This document shows positions 24,041-32,808 of a DNA stretch of 64,000 nucleotides, one piece after another. The stretch is taken from assembly GCA_043554545.1 (NCBI GenBank), contig CP121337.1:1984001-2048000 (forward strand), in the 5' to 3' direction. Each line of letters opens with the position of its first letter. The stretch's first letter is position 1. The notes beneath the pieces are model-generated. The model was not told the origin of the DNA. It ran no database searches and saw nothing but the letters and a program-made list of their open reading frames with translations. Origin of the DNA: UBA7330 sp043554545 (GTDB lineage Bacteria > Bacteroidota > Bacteroidia > Cytophagales > Cyclobacteriaceae). A program made the position numbers and the translations under genes.

Positions 24041-25922
24041 CTATTCAATCAACCCCATTACCTTTAACAAATAAGCCCCCTTGTTCTTGATTTCTTTCTT
24101 TTTTTGTTGTGCGTGGCATTTGCGCATGGCATCTAGGAATTCATCGGTATGATTAAGGATATAAGTTCTATGGCCTCTTTCCAGGATCTCAAACTCATCC
24201 ATTTTTAAGGTGATCGCTTTTTCAATATCCGGATCTTTTAGATCAACCTTTGGCTCTCCCCATATTTTTAAGGTCTCTACTTTCCTTCTTCTATGCTGCT
24301 GTATGGTCCACATCAAGTATGATATCATCTCTAACATCTTCCTCATAATGGAAATCACTTGCTCCAATAAATGCGCAATAGGTCTCCCCTTTTTTACCAA
24401 ACACATAATTACCATCGATAAAAGCAGTCTCAAATTTTTCACTCGGGAAATAGGCACGGGTGAAATCCAGTAAATCCATCTCCATCATTCCCTTTTTCTC
24501 AGGCAGGTTATAGATAGCAAGACTCACATTTCTGTTTTGAACTGCATGAGGAAAATGTCCATAACCAACTTCGTAGCTAGGAGACTGGAATACAACCCCT
24601 TTTTTTAGCGCAGGATGCATATGAAATATGCTAAAATGATTTTTGATGTTCATTCCAAACACGTGTTGCTGAGTAGCATAGGATCCCGGATGATGATCCT
24701 GTGCCGTATACATGGTATAATCTTTTGTTTTGTAGGTATAGGTATTCCCTTGTTAAATAGCTGCTCCATTTGATTGCGGGTTGATGAATCGAACGATAGC
24801 AGGTTCAAGGTACAACCACTTTACTACCGTGAAATCCAATGTTTTAAAGTCTGCCAGGAATTCGTTGTTAAACGAAATTGAACTTCGTATTAGCTCCAGA
24901 GAATTGCGAACAATCTCCGGATTAGTAAAAGCTTCCATGGCCCACTGCATCATCATGCTACGGTTGTCTGACCCGTAATAACCCTCCGATTTCAAATCAG
25001 AGATCTCTAGTCCATTGCTCTGTTTAACAATCACTGTGGAGGAGTCTTTTGCTATTTCAACTAGAACAGGTGGTAGCTGATATTTTGTGGTGGTCATCAT
25101 GCCATACATCATTCCCGGACCAATGGGTTTGCCATCTCCCCAATAATAATTTGTTAATCCTCCAAGTGTGACGTCTGGACCTCCAATACGATATCTCCAG
25201 TAGGCACGGCCACTGGTAGAAAGGAACATGGTTTTAATATTTTGTACTGCCACATCATAAAATAACAGATCAAGAACTATCCTGCTTTTTTTGAATACTT
25301 CCTCATCTTCTGCAAAATCTATGAGGTTGATCAAAGCACCGACATCCTCCTTATAGTACACTCCAGAATTGAATTCGATAAACCCATAGTTCCAGCGCAT
25401 CTCCATCCAGTCGAGTATCCTTATCCTTGCTTTTTCCATGTGTTGACTACCAGTAAGTCCACTACTTGTAAAGACAACATCAGGATATTTCTGGCCAACC
25501 AAATACTCAGCTGAGGCAAAAAGTATTTGATGGTTTTCACTCCAGTAGCACATCGAATTTTCGCCGGGGTCATCCCACCAGTATCTGAAGTTAAATAATA
25601 CATTTTCAATTTTGGTTAAATATGCCTGAGGGATCAGATCACCTGATTCATATAAAATCCTTATCAGGTTTACCAATCTGAAATCAGCACAATCGTATTC
25701 ACTTTTTACATATTTCAGTGTGCCATCCAATTCCTCCCAATCTACGGTTGTTGCACCATTGGCGAGTTGGTATTGAATTTCATCCTGTTTCAGTTCAATG
25801 GTCTCAGCAGGCCTCATTGGGATGACTTCATAACTTGAAATGCGTACAAAATCGATGACCAGGGTAACAACTAATACGGCAAGTAATAGTAATAACAAGT
25901 GTTTGAATCTGATTCTATTCAT
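24041..25922 (-). pseudogene. Broken large membrane-anchored protein (alpha-toroid plus beta-domain, lyase-like look)
   Basis: Three reading frames form one gene of about 625 residues. Part 1 (25922-24753) has a membrane anchor and a helical region with YWWDD and CYWSENHQI. It ends at TAA 24753-24755, but the same frame continues at once as QGNTYTYKTKDYTMYTAQDH through 24291. There the frame shifts near 24300 and the last part (WGEPKVDLKDPDIEKAITLK) runs to 24041. One nonsense and one frameshift change are thus seen. The helical N-terminus followed by a beta-rich domain recalls polysaccharide lyases with an alpha-toroid, but I cannot name the family. Errors in sequence are possible. Confidence 0.7.
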
Positions 25923-26068
25923 TTGAACAACAATAAAGAGAAATAAATGGCCACTGACACTTTTGGTATAATAAGATTAATCAGGTATTTGAAAAATAGA
26001 GTTAATGATCAAAGATATGATTTAGCGCATATATCAGGCATTTATCCAGCACACCAGAAAAGGTAAAT

Positions 26069-26566
26069 CTAACTTACGATTACTTTATTGTGCGAGATGT
26101 CTTCATAAAAATGGTGAATATCAAACATCTGTTGCGCTCCAAGTTTTTGACCTGCCTGACTTATGATATATAAACCAAGTGCTAAGGCGGCCAATACGGG
26201 CATTCCCCATAGCACAGAAGCATCCTTTCCTAAACTCCACAGACTTGCACCCCACATACCCAGAAATAGCGACAGAATGCCAATAGCCCCATATCCTAAA
26301 AAGAAAAAGCCCCAAACAGTCGGATTAGGACCATATAGACCTCTTACTACTACATCATTACCTCCCTGTTCAAAGGAAAGGTGTAATTGGGGAGACCAAA
26401 TATGACGTGTATCGGGGTGAATCTTGATATAAATATGGTCAGGCAAATAGTTGAATACAAACTGCTCGTTATGCTCCAGAGCTAAACAAACAGCACTTTC
26501 CAACTCATCTTTTTGTGTACCTCTAATAAGATGTTTAAACCTCGGACGTATCCTAAAACTTGACAT
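26069..26566 (-). CDS. Membrane protein of unknown function
   Basis: A 165-residue protein: a soluble N-terminal part (about 1-85) with a conserved-looking HTRHIWSPQLHLSFE-like segment, and two C-terminal transmembrane helices (about 88-110 and 118-137), ending in a short soluble tail. The first part resembles small proteins that pair a beta domain with a double membrane hairpin, but I recognise no named family. Single gene, no obvious operon partner. Confidence 0.6.
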   Translation of the reverse strand: MSSFRIRPRFKHLIRGTQKDELESAVCLALEHNEQFVFNYLPDHIYIKIHPDTRHIWSPQLHLSFEQGGNDVVVRGLYGPNPTVWGFFFLGYGAIGILSLFLGMWGASLWSLGKDASVLWGMPVLAALALGLYIISQAGQKLGAQQMFDIHHFYEDISHNKVIVS

Positions 26567-26750
26567 GGACGAAAATTTGACTAATTCCTTACTATTTCAA
26601 TGACGTATCTCAGGTCCAATCATGTAAGATATCATGTAGGTAACTTAAGCCTGATAACGTTAAAGCATTTGAAACTAAAAAACCATTTTAAATCAGCTAA
26701 ATGCCTATTGTACTTTATCACCGTTTTTTATTTTGTTTTAAATTGACATA

Positions 26751-26783
26751 TTGCTATTTATTTAAAATATAAGTGTACATTTG
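26751..26783 (+). promoter_or_regulatory. Promoter candidate for the cold-shock gene pair
   Basis: A -7 box TACATTTG at 26776-26783 matches TANNTTTG; a TTG at 26751-26753 lies 22 bp upstream. If correct, transcription begins near 26790. Confidence 0.45.
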
Positions 26784-26789
26784 TAGTTC

Positions 26790-27031
26790 TCAGAAAAAGA
26801 TTTGAGTTTATAATAAAGTAAATACGCTGTCCCAAACAGTAGGTAGTATCCAAACAAGTAGTAATTTCCATAAGAATTTTCTCCTAAAGGTCCCACTAAA
26901 TTTGATTTGACGTAAGTCAAAATCAGTCGTTTTTTCTTCATTATCGAACCATCTTATAAAATCTCTTTGTCTAAGTAGATTAAGAGACATTTGAGAATTT
27001 TAAAAATTATAAGAACAATAACAAAAACAAA
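26790..27031 (+). promoter_or_regulatory. Long 5' leader of the cold-shock genes
   Basis: About 240 nt lie between the predicted start of transcription and the first cold-shock ATG. It holds small inverted repeats such as ttgac-gtaa-gtcaa near 26908. Long structured leaders that change fold with temperature are known from cold-shock mRNAs, so a similar role is inferred. A 60-codon minus-strand frame here has no support as a gene. Confidence 0.35.
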
Positions 27032-27226
27032 ATGCCGGAAGGAACAGTAAAATTTTTCAACACTGAAAAAGGATTTGGATTCATTACTCCAGACAATTCA
27101 AGTAAAGATATTTTCGTACACACAAGTGGATTAATCCATGAGATCATAGAAAATGACAAAGTGTCGTATGATGTAGAAGAAGGAAAAAAAGGCTTAAATG
27201 CCGTTAACGTAGAAAGAATAGATTAA
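27032..27226 (+). CDS. Cold-shock protein (CspA family)
   Basis: A 64-residue single cold-shock domain. RNP1 is KGFGFITP and RNP2 is DIFVHTSGL, the single-stranded RNA/DNA-binding strands. Family members melt RNA structure at low temperature or during growth transitions. First of a pair, 32 bp before the second copy, with one shared terminator after it. Confidence 0.95.
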   Translation: MPEGTVKFFNTEKGFGFITPDNSSKDIFVHTSGLIHEIIENDKVSYDVEEGKKGLNAVNVERID

Positions 27227-27258
27227 TCTCTACGAGTATAATAGTTAAATACAATACC

Positions 27259-27453
27259 ATGCAAGAAGGAACCGTTAAGTTTTTCAATAATGAAAAGGGC
27301 TTTGGATTTATAACTCCAAATGGCTCTACTGAAGATGTATTTGTACATGCCAATGGTCTGATTGACGAAATCAGAGAAAATGACAAAGTACAATATGAAA
27401 CTGAACAAGGTAAGAAAGGCTTAAATGCTGTGAATGTTGAAGTGATAAGCTAA
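27259..27453 (+). CDS. Cold-shock protein (CspA family), tandem copy
   Basis: A 64-residue cold-shock domain with the same RNP1 (KGFGFITP) and a DVFVHANGL RNP2. It is closely similar to the preceding copy over its whole length, pointing to a local duplication. Differences cluster in the loop after RNP2 and in the C-terminal part. Read from the same transcript, ended by the hairpin at 27476-27510. Confidence 0.95.
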   Translation: MQEGTVKFFNNEKGFGFITPNGSTEDVFVHANGLIDEIRENDKVQYETEQGKKGLNAVNVEVIS

Positions 27454-27475
27454 GACATTATATATAATTACTGAT

Positions 27476-27510
27476 AAAGGTGGCTCTACAATGTAGAACC
27501 ACCTTTTTTT
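27476..27510 (+). terminator. Intrinsic terminator of the cold-shock operon
   Basis: A hairpin pairs AAAGGTGG (27476-27483) with CCACCTTT, and TCTA with TAGA inside it, followed by a T7 run at 27504-27510. It lies about 20 bp past the second cold-shock stop codon. Confidence 0.9.
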
Positions 27511-27605
27511 ATGCGTATGAATGAAAAAAAACACCGAATACGCGCTTCTAAAAACACGATTAATCTTAATCTCTTTATTATTTTAAACAAGTTAATTGGA
27601 TCAAT

Positions 27606-28958
27606 TCAGTTTTGGGTTGTACCCATTAAATGCTTCATTATATTTTGATTGGCAATCAAGGAAAGAAGTCCTCCTAAGAAATAAGCAATCATAATACCTA
27701 AGAATATACCCTCAATACCCGCCCATTGTTTACCCAGGTAAATGATGGGTATACCTAGTAACAACATTTGAATAACAATGATCAGAGAGGCTTGCAGCGG
27801 TTTACTTATGGTGTTTAAATGACTATTGATGATACTCAGTATTCCCTGAAACCCAAATCCAGCAGGTACAATCCATAAAAACAATTGCACGGTCTGTATG
27901 ACCTCTTCACTATCATTAAATATGGATGCGATAGGTTTTGCAAATACAGCCAATATACCCCATGAAATAAGCCCCCAAACAACAGCAAACTTCACACTTA
28001 TATTAACCGCCTCTTTTACCCTATCTAGTTTCCCCAGACCATAATTTTGACCAACAAATGGTCCAATGGATGCAGCAAGCGCGAATAATATGCTTGATGC
28101 CAGAAACTCAATACGACTACCTACACCAAAAGCAGCCACGGCATAATCTCCGTATTCCGCTAACATACTAGTTATAACTCCCGTAACGATAGGAACTACT
28201 AGTCTGGCTAAACCTGAAGGAATAGCAATGGACAGTATGCTTTTCCAACAACCAGTGAGCACTTCTTTTGAGGGTATTACAAAGGTGATTAGCTTTTCAC
28301 GCCTTATTAATATATACAGAGATAGCACCATGGTCATAGCTCTGGATATAGCTGTAGCAATCGCTGCACCTTTAAGCCCCATAGCCGGAAAACCAATCAA
28401 ACCAAAAATTAAGAGAGGATCAAGGATTGCATTAATGATCACCGCAAACAACATAATGTATGCTGGTGTCTTGGCGTCTCCTGTGGCCCTAATTGCACTG
28501 TTACCTACAAAAGGAACAGAGACAAAGAACAATGCGAAATACCATATCTGCATATATTCTTCTACTAACGGCGCAGTATTTGAGTCTGCACCTAACAATC
28601 GAAAGGTTGATTCAATGGTAAGTAAACCTACAATGACAAAAAAGCCGGTAATTAGCAGAGTCAGCACTACACTGTCCGTAGTTTCACGAGCCGCTTTGCC
28701 ATGGTCTCTCCTACCAATTGATTTGGATATCAGTGCTGTAGCTCCAATTCCCAAGCCTTGAATAATACTAAAAATGACCATTATTACCGGAAAAGTGAAT
28801 GTTAATGCAGCTAACTCCGTTTTCCCCAGTTGCCCAACGTAAAAAGTATCAATGAGATTGAAAGCAACCATGCTGATAATTCCCAACATCATGGGTAGTG
28901 TAAGTTGAATTAACTTTTTAGGTATGCTACCCACGGTAAGGTCTTTCTCATTATTCAT
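27606..28958 (-). CDS. MATE-family efflux transporter
   Basis: A 450-residue integral membrane protein with 12 predicted helices in two related halves. Typical MATE features are the N-terminal PKKLIQLTLPMMLGIISM helix, GIGATALISKSIGRRDHGKA in the first half and IGPFVGQNYGLGKLDR in the second. The family exports organic cations and drugs in exchange for Na+ or H+; the substrate is not known. Length is standard. Single gene on the minus strand facing the cold-shock operon across the terminator. Confidence 0.93.
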   Translation of the reverse strand: MNNEKDLTVGSIPKKLIQLTLPMMLGIISMVAFNLIDTFYVGQLGKTELAALTFTFPVIMVIFSIIQGLGIGATALISKSIGRRDHGKAARETTDSVVLTLLITGFFVIVGLLTIESTFRLLGADSNTAPLVEEYMQIWYFALFFVSVPFVGNSAIRATGDAKTPAYIMLFAVIINAILDPLLIFGLIGFPAMGLKGAAIATAISRAMTMVLSLYILIRREKLITFVIPSKEVLTGCWKSILSIAIPSGLARLVVPIVTGVITSMLAEYGDYAVAAFGVGSRIEFLASSILFALAASIGPFVGQNYGLGKLDRVKEAVNISVKFAVVWGLISWGILAVFAKPIASIFNDSEEVIQTVQLFLWIVPAGFGFQGILSIINSHLNTISKPLQASLIIVIQMLLLGIPIIYLGKQWAGIEGIFLGIMIAYFLGGLLSLIANQNIMKHLMGTTQN

Positions 28959-29186
28959 ACTTGCCTTACACTAATTTTTAATATTTTAAACATCTGAATC
29001 CGCCACTTAGTGGAGTGTATTTAAACTAATACTCCTTCTTAAGGATATTAAGTTCTTAAAGAATCACTATCAAATCGCTGTGTTTCCTTTCTTTGAGACC
29101 TAAATACATATATCTGTATATCAGGTAATTAACCACAATGAAATTGAAATTTTATCATTAATGTTAAAAAATTATTCCCTCCGAAA

Positions 29187-30251
29187 TTACGCTTTATTTA
29201 GCAGCAATCTCACTGCCCGATACGCAGAATGAACAGCCCCTTCCATATAACCCGGGTTTATAGGAGATGTTTCTGCGCCCGCGAAAAACAAGTGATCCTC
29301 AAAGTGGGATTTTAAATAGAAGGAATGTCCATTGTTTTGATGAGGCATTAAGCCTGTATTGTAATTTTGATTATGCCCGTCAACAAAATAATCACCCCAT
29401 AGAAAATCACCATACCCTAGAATATTGTCTTCCTGAATACCAAATAGTTCTCTCAGCTCTTGAGTGACTATATGTCTTCGCATCTCTAAACTTTCTGTCA
29501 TTTTACCTACTGGGCGAATAAAACCAAGCAATCCATAGGATTGACCATCGATAGCACTATGATCCTGAATCTCACGTATTAATCCATAATTTGAATATAC
29601 AAATCCCGAAAGATCATTCCTTCTCCAATAATCACCATCCAATAATACGGTGAACTTTGCAGAATCTCCCATCCAGGTATGTGTTTGCCTCATGAGCTGC
29701 TCCTGATTGAGGTCGGGAGAAATTTGAATTTGATCTACAATTGATTTTGGAGGAACCGCAAAAATCACTTTTGAACAATTTAGAAAGGACCCATCCCCCA
29801 GTGTAAGATGGAACCCCTGATTTTCATAAGTCAATCGAACCACCTTTTGATTAAGCAGGATCCGGTCAAAACTCAATTGATCAGCTAATGCCTGAATAAT
29901 GGCACCTGTCCCACCATTGACCTTGTGATATGTAGCCCCATTCATTAACTCATGCGTTCGATGTTTTTGAATGGCCATCGAAGGCTCATATTTGATGAGC
30001 GCATCCCCATTCAGATATTGTGGATATAGCTCTAATTCAAGTTCTTCAATTAGTGCTTTTAATAATTCGTCCTGAAAAACCCAGGTAGCTCCTAATTCAT
30101 AGGAATTGTTCTCCTCTGATTTAGTAAAAACCCTCCCTCCCAGTCGGTTATTAGCTTCGAGAATCAATGGGTTGATTCCATGCTTTTTCAACATGTAGGC
30201 AGCTGTAAGTCCCGCTATTCCACCACCAATAATGATTACTTCTTTGTTCAT
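29187..30251 (-). CDS. FAD-dependent amine oxidase family protein
   Basis: About 354 residues from the ATG at 30251 (a GTG at 30260 would add three). The N-terminal Rossmann motif IIIGGGIAGLTAAYMLKK, followed by EANNRLGGRV, is the FAD-binding GG doublet of the flavin monoamine oxidase family. The C-terminal FAGAETSPINPGYMEGAVHSA is the second flavin-contacting motif. Shorter than usual monoamine oxidases (about 450), so the substrate domain is compact. Its substrate, an amine or another reduced carbon, cannot be read from sequence. Confidence 0.88.
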   Translation of the reverse strand: MNKEVIIIGGGIAGLTAAYMLKKHGINPLILEANNRLGGRVFTKSEENNSYELGATWVFQDELLKALIEELELELYPQYLNGDALIKYEPSMAIQKHRTHELMNGATYHKVNGGTGAIIQALADQLSFDRILLNQKVVRLTYENQGFHLTLGDGSFLNCSKVIFAVPPKSIVDQIQISPDLNQEQLMRQTHTWMGDSAKFTVLLDGDYWRRNDLSGFVYSNYGLIREIQDHSAIDGQSYGLLGFIRPVGKMTESLEMRRHIVTQELRELFGIQEDNILGYGDFLWGDYFVDGHNQNYNTGLMPHQNNGHSFYLKSHFEDHLFFAGAETSPINPGYMEGAVHSAYRAVRLLLNKA

Positions 30252-30431
30252 ATAAACCACTATTTAACTCCATTAAGGAATCAAAAAAACCTATCTCATA
30301 CTTGCTTTTTTCAGCTAATATGAAACCTATTGCTGCACGAGAATAATAATTATAAGTACCAAAACAGTAATAATCAAAACAAAAGGCCCGTTAGGTAAGG
30401 AGTTGATCTGACTTGCTTATGCAAAAGAACC

Positions 30432-31211
30432 TTACCAAACCCTGCCAATCCCAGGCAGTTCCATTGAAAGATCGAAGATATCCAGTTCAATACTAAGTCC
30501 GAGAATGTTGAGTTCTAAACCTTCTTCATAAGCTGCAGTGACGCCAAGTAAACCATAAACAGATGCCTGAACACCTGTACCACTTACAGATTGCCCAAAT
30601 GAGTGTGATAGCGGACGCCAATCTTTTCCAATGGCTGTTGCAGGAAGGTCCAATTTGAGTTCAGGTACTTGTAGCCCTATCCAGGCCAGAAAGGTATTGC
30701 TATTTGGGCCAGGCCAGGCAGTATAAACATTTTTCCATGGATAGACAGTAATTGCTGCATCCACCTGGTCAATCAGCTTTTCGGCGTCCTTGCCCCTCAA
30801 ATCAAGTAAAAGTGTAGGTTCATTACCAGCCCAGGCTTTATCCGGAACACCTGGCTCCCGGTTTAATGCTGTTCCATTTCGTTTCAGGCGCCAGCCAAAT
30901 ATCTGCGTGATGATATAATGATCAGCTCCTGCTCTTTTAGTGGCAATCCAGGTATGTATTGCTACCGCCTTTTTGACGCCTCGAGTCCTTGCTCCATAGA
31001 TCTGTATGATAGATTCTGTATAATCATCAGGATGAGGTGCGTAACCATAACTTTTTTTTGACCATTCCTGATCTATTGTATGCAGTGGCTTTCTTGGACG
31101 TCGATCACTTAAAGACCGATAAATAGAACCTAATAAAACACATACTATTAAGAAAAGAAAAAGATAAATAACCCACCAAAACCTTTTTCTTCTTTTCCTT
31201 CTTCGTTCCAT
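30432..31211 (-). CDS. DUF3750 family protein
   Basis: A 259-residue protein with a basic N-terminus and one membrane helix (about residues 9-28), then a soluble domain with HTWIATKRAGADHY, WAGNEPTLLLDLRG and WPGPNSNTFLAWIG, the conserved blocks of the DUF3750 family. The conserved His and the PNSNTF segment resemble papain-like or NlpC-type folds, but a peptidase role is not shown. It follows the DUF3592 gene by 14 bp, so they form a pair. Function unknown. Confidence 0.82.
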   Translation of the reverse strand: MERRRKRRKRFWWVIYLFLFLIVCVLLGSIYRSLSDRRPRKPLHTIDQEWSKKSYGYAPHPDDYTESIIQIYGARTRGVKKAVAIHTWIATKRAGADHYIITQIFGWRLKRNGTALNREPGVPDKAWAGNEPTLLLDLRGKDAEKLIDQVDAAITVYPWKNVYTAWPGPNSNTFLAWIGLQVPELKLDLPATAIGKDWRPLSHSFGQSVSGTGVQASVYGLLGVTAAYEEGLELNILGLSIELDIFDLSMELPGIGRVW

Positions 31212-31225
31212 TTACAAGTACCTAT

Positions 31226-32398
31226 TTATTTCCTTAATAGAAGCCATTGTTTGATGTAATAGTTCAATAAAAAGGCTCCGAGAAGCATCATTATTATTGG
31301 CCAAAAGTATCCACCTGTTCCATAAAGATCCTCTGATACATTTACTGCCGCATCTGATGGGTCATCTTTATTTACCATCAATTCAACTTTGTCACCCTCA
31401 TCATATTTGTCCATCGAAAAGTTAGCAGTATAGGTGTAATACCGGCCATCAATCTCATATTGAAAATCATAATCATAGGTGGTTCTTCTATTGCTACCAG
31501 TTCCAGAATTTCTCCTAGTCTCGCTAACAACAGTTCCAATGACTTTTTCTCCAGCAATCAAACGATCCCCTCTTTTTGTATCATTGTAATGTACCACGCC
31601 CATTCCTAGCCCTGTAGCCAGAAATGCAAAACCCACAACTAAGATAACCCATAGATTGTCTTTTTGATTTTTTTGGGAATTCTCAGCAGAATTATTTCCT
31701 TTCAATGGTAGACCCAAACCCCCTTCTGATTCAGGTGATTCCTTAACTATCTTATCCTTGGCCCGAGCAATCTTTTCAACAACAGATTTTTTTAGGACTG
31801 TCTTGGGACTTATGACAGAAAAAGTATTTCCAGATCCATAATTCTTTAGAAATCGATAACCAACAAATGCGAAGATGGTTAAAACTAAATAGACCGAGGC
31901 ATCACCAATTACACTCCAGATAGAGTAATCTGAAGGAACTTCGGGATAATCCGGATCAATTCGCACAGTGATTACTTCACCTTCTTCATATTCGGGGGAT
32001 TTTTCGTTTGAGGATAGTGTGCTCTGATAAGGTTTACCTTCAAACTCGTAGGTAATGATCGGAGAATAATAGCTTTCAAATTTAGCAGTGCTCTCGTCCT
32101 TGAACTCTTCAGTAACATACCCTTTTACGGTAGCCTCAATTTCAACACTGCTGAAAATACCACTCAATCCAAGATAAAGGGATGAGATAAAAAAAACGAT
32201 AAAAACAACAGAGAAACAACCACATCCTTTAGCAAGTTTTTTTGTGATTGGTGGCTTTTTAGCATCACCCTCCAACCGTTTTATTAGTTCATCTGCTTTT
32301 TCTTCACTTAGTTTATAGGTATCAATAATTTCCTGCTTTGCTTCTTTTGTTTTTCCTTTTGCTAACAGTTGCTTTATTTTCTCATTAATCTCAGACAT
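31226..32398 (-). CDS. Membrane protein with two DUF3592 domains
   Basis: A 390-residue protein. A short helical N-terminal motif (about 1-42) is followed by a membrane helix (about 60-80), a first DUF3592 beta-domain with YSPIITYEFEGKPYQST, another helix, a linker, a third helix (about 250-270), a second DUF3592 domain with YDYDFQYEIDGRYYTYT, and a final helix. DUF3592 proteins have no fixed function; the repeat suggests internal duplication. First gene of a pair with the DUF3750 protein. Confidence 0.82.
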   Translation of the reverse strand: MSEINEKIKQLLAKGKTKEAKQEIIDTYKLSEEKADELIKRLEGDAKKPPITKKLAKGCGCFSVVFIVFFISSLYLGLSGIFSSVEIEATVKGYVTEEFKDESTAKFESYYSPIITYEFEGKPYQSTLSSNEKSPEYEEGEVITVRIDPDYPEVPSDYSIWSVIGDASVYLVLTIFAFVGYRFLKNYGSGNTFSVISPKTVLKKSVVEKIARAKDKIVKESPESEGGLGLPLKGNNSAENSQKNQKDNLWVILVVGFAFLATGLGMGVVHYNDTKRGDRLIAGEKVIGTVVSETRRNSGTGSNRRTTYDYDFQYEIDGRYYTYTANFSMDKYDEGDKVELMVNKDDPSDAAVNVSEDLYGTGGYFWPIIMMLLGAFLLNYYIKQWLLLRK

Positions 32399-32808
32399 AT
32401 TTAGCTATTTTGAGCACAGATTCCCGCTCCCCATTTCTGCTACATAGGGTGGTCACTATTCCAAATATAATATTGATTAATGTTTCTACCTATATGTCCC
32501 GGGATGCATATATGAAGCATTTATCAGAAATATAAGGATAGAATAGTAATAATTTTGGTTTTATGCATGAAACAAAAATGTGGTGGATTTAGACAATTTT
32601 GCCATGCGTTTTCATTGATAATGATCAGATCTCTGGAAGTAATTTTCACAGGTGTAAGGGGCTAAAAATGCTCGTAAGAGAATCGCATATATCCCTCATG
32701 TTATTTTAGAAATATGAATCTAATGCAGCAAGTGGTTCTGAATAAACATTGATTTGGTATAGATTGGAGCTACATCAAAAGATTCTTAAATCATTACTTG
32801 TCAACTCA
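32399..32808. other. Intergenic region, 410 bp
   Basis: Apart from the -7 box at 32462-32469 I see no gene, RNA or clear hairpin. It separates the DUF3592 gene start from the 3' end of the Rieske fusion gene. Confidence 0.5.
32462..32469 (-). promoter_or_regulatory. -7 box candidate for the DUF3592/DUF3750 pair
   Basis: Minus-strand TATATTTG matches TANNTTTG, 64 bp before the start codon at 32398. The -33 region lacks a clear TTTG. Confidence 0.35.

Noticed and set aside
26808..26990. 60-codon minus-strand frame before the cold-shock genes
   Set aside because: It lies in the probable 5' leader, has no family look and composition fits untranslated AT-rich DNA.
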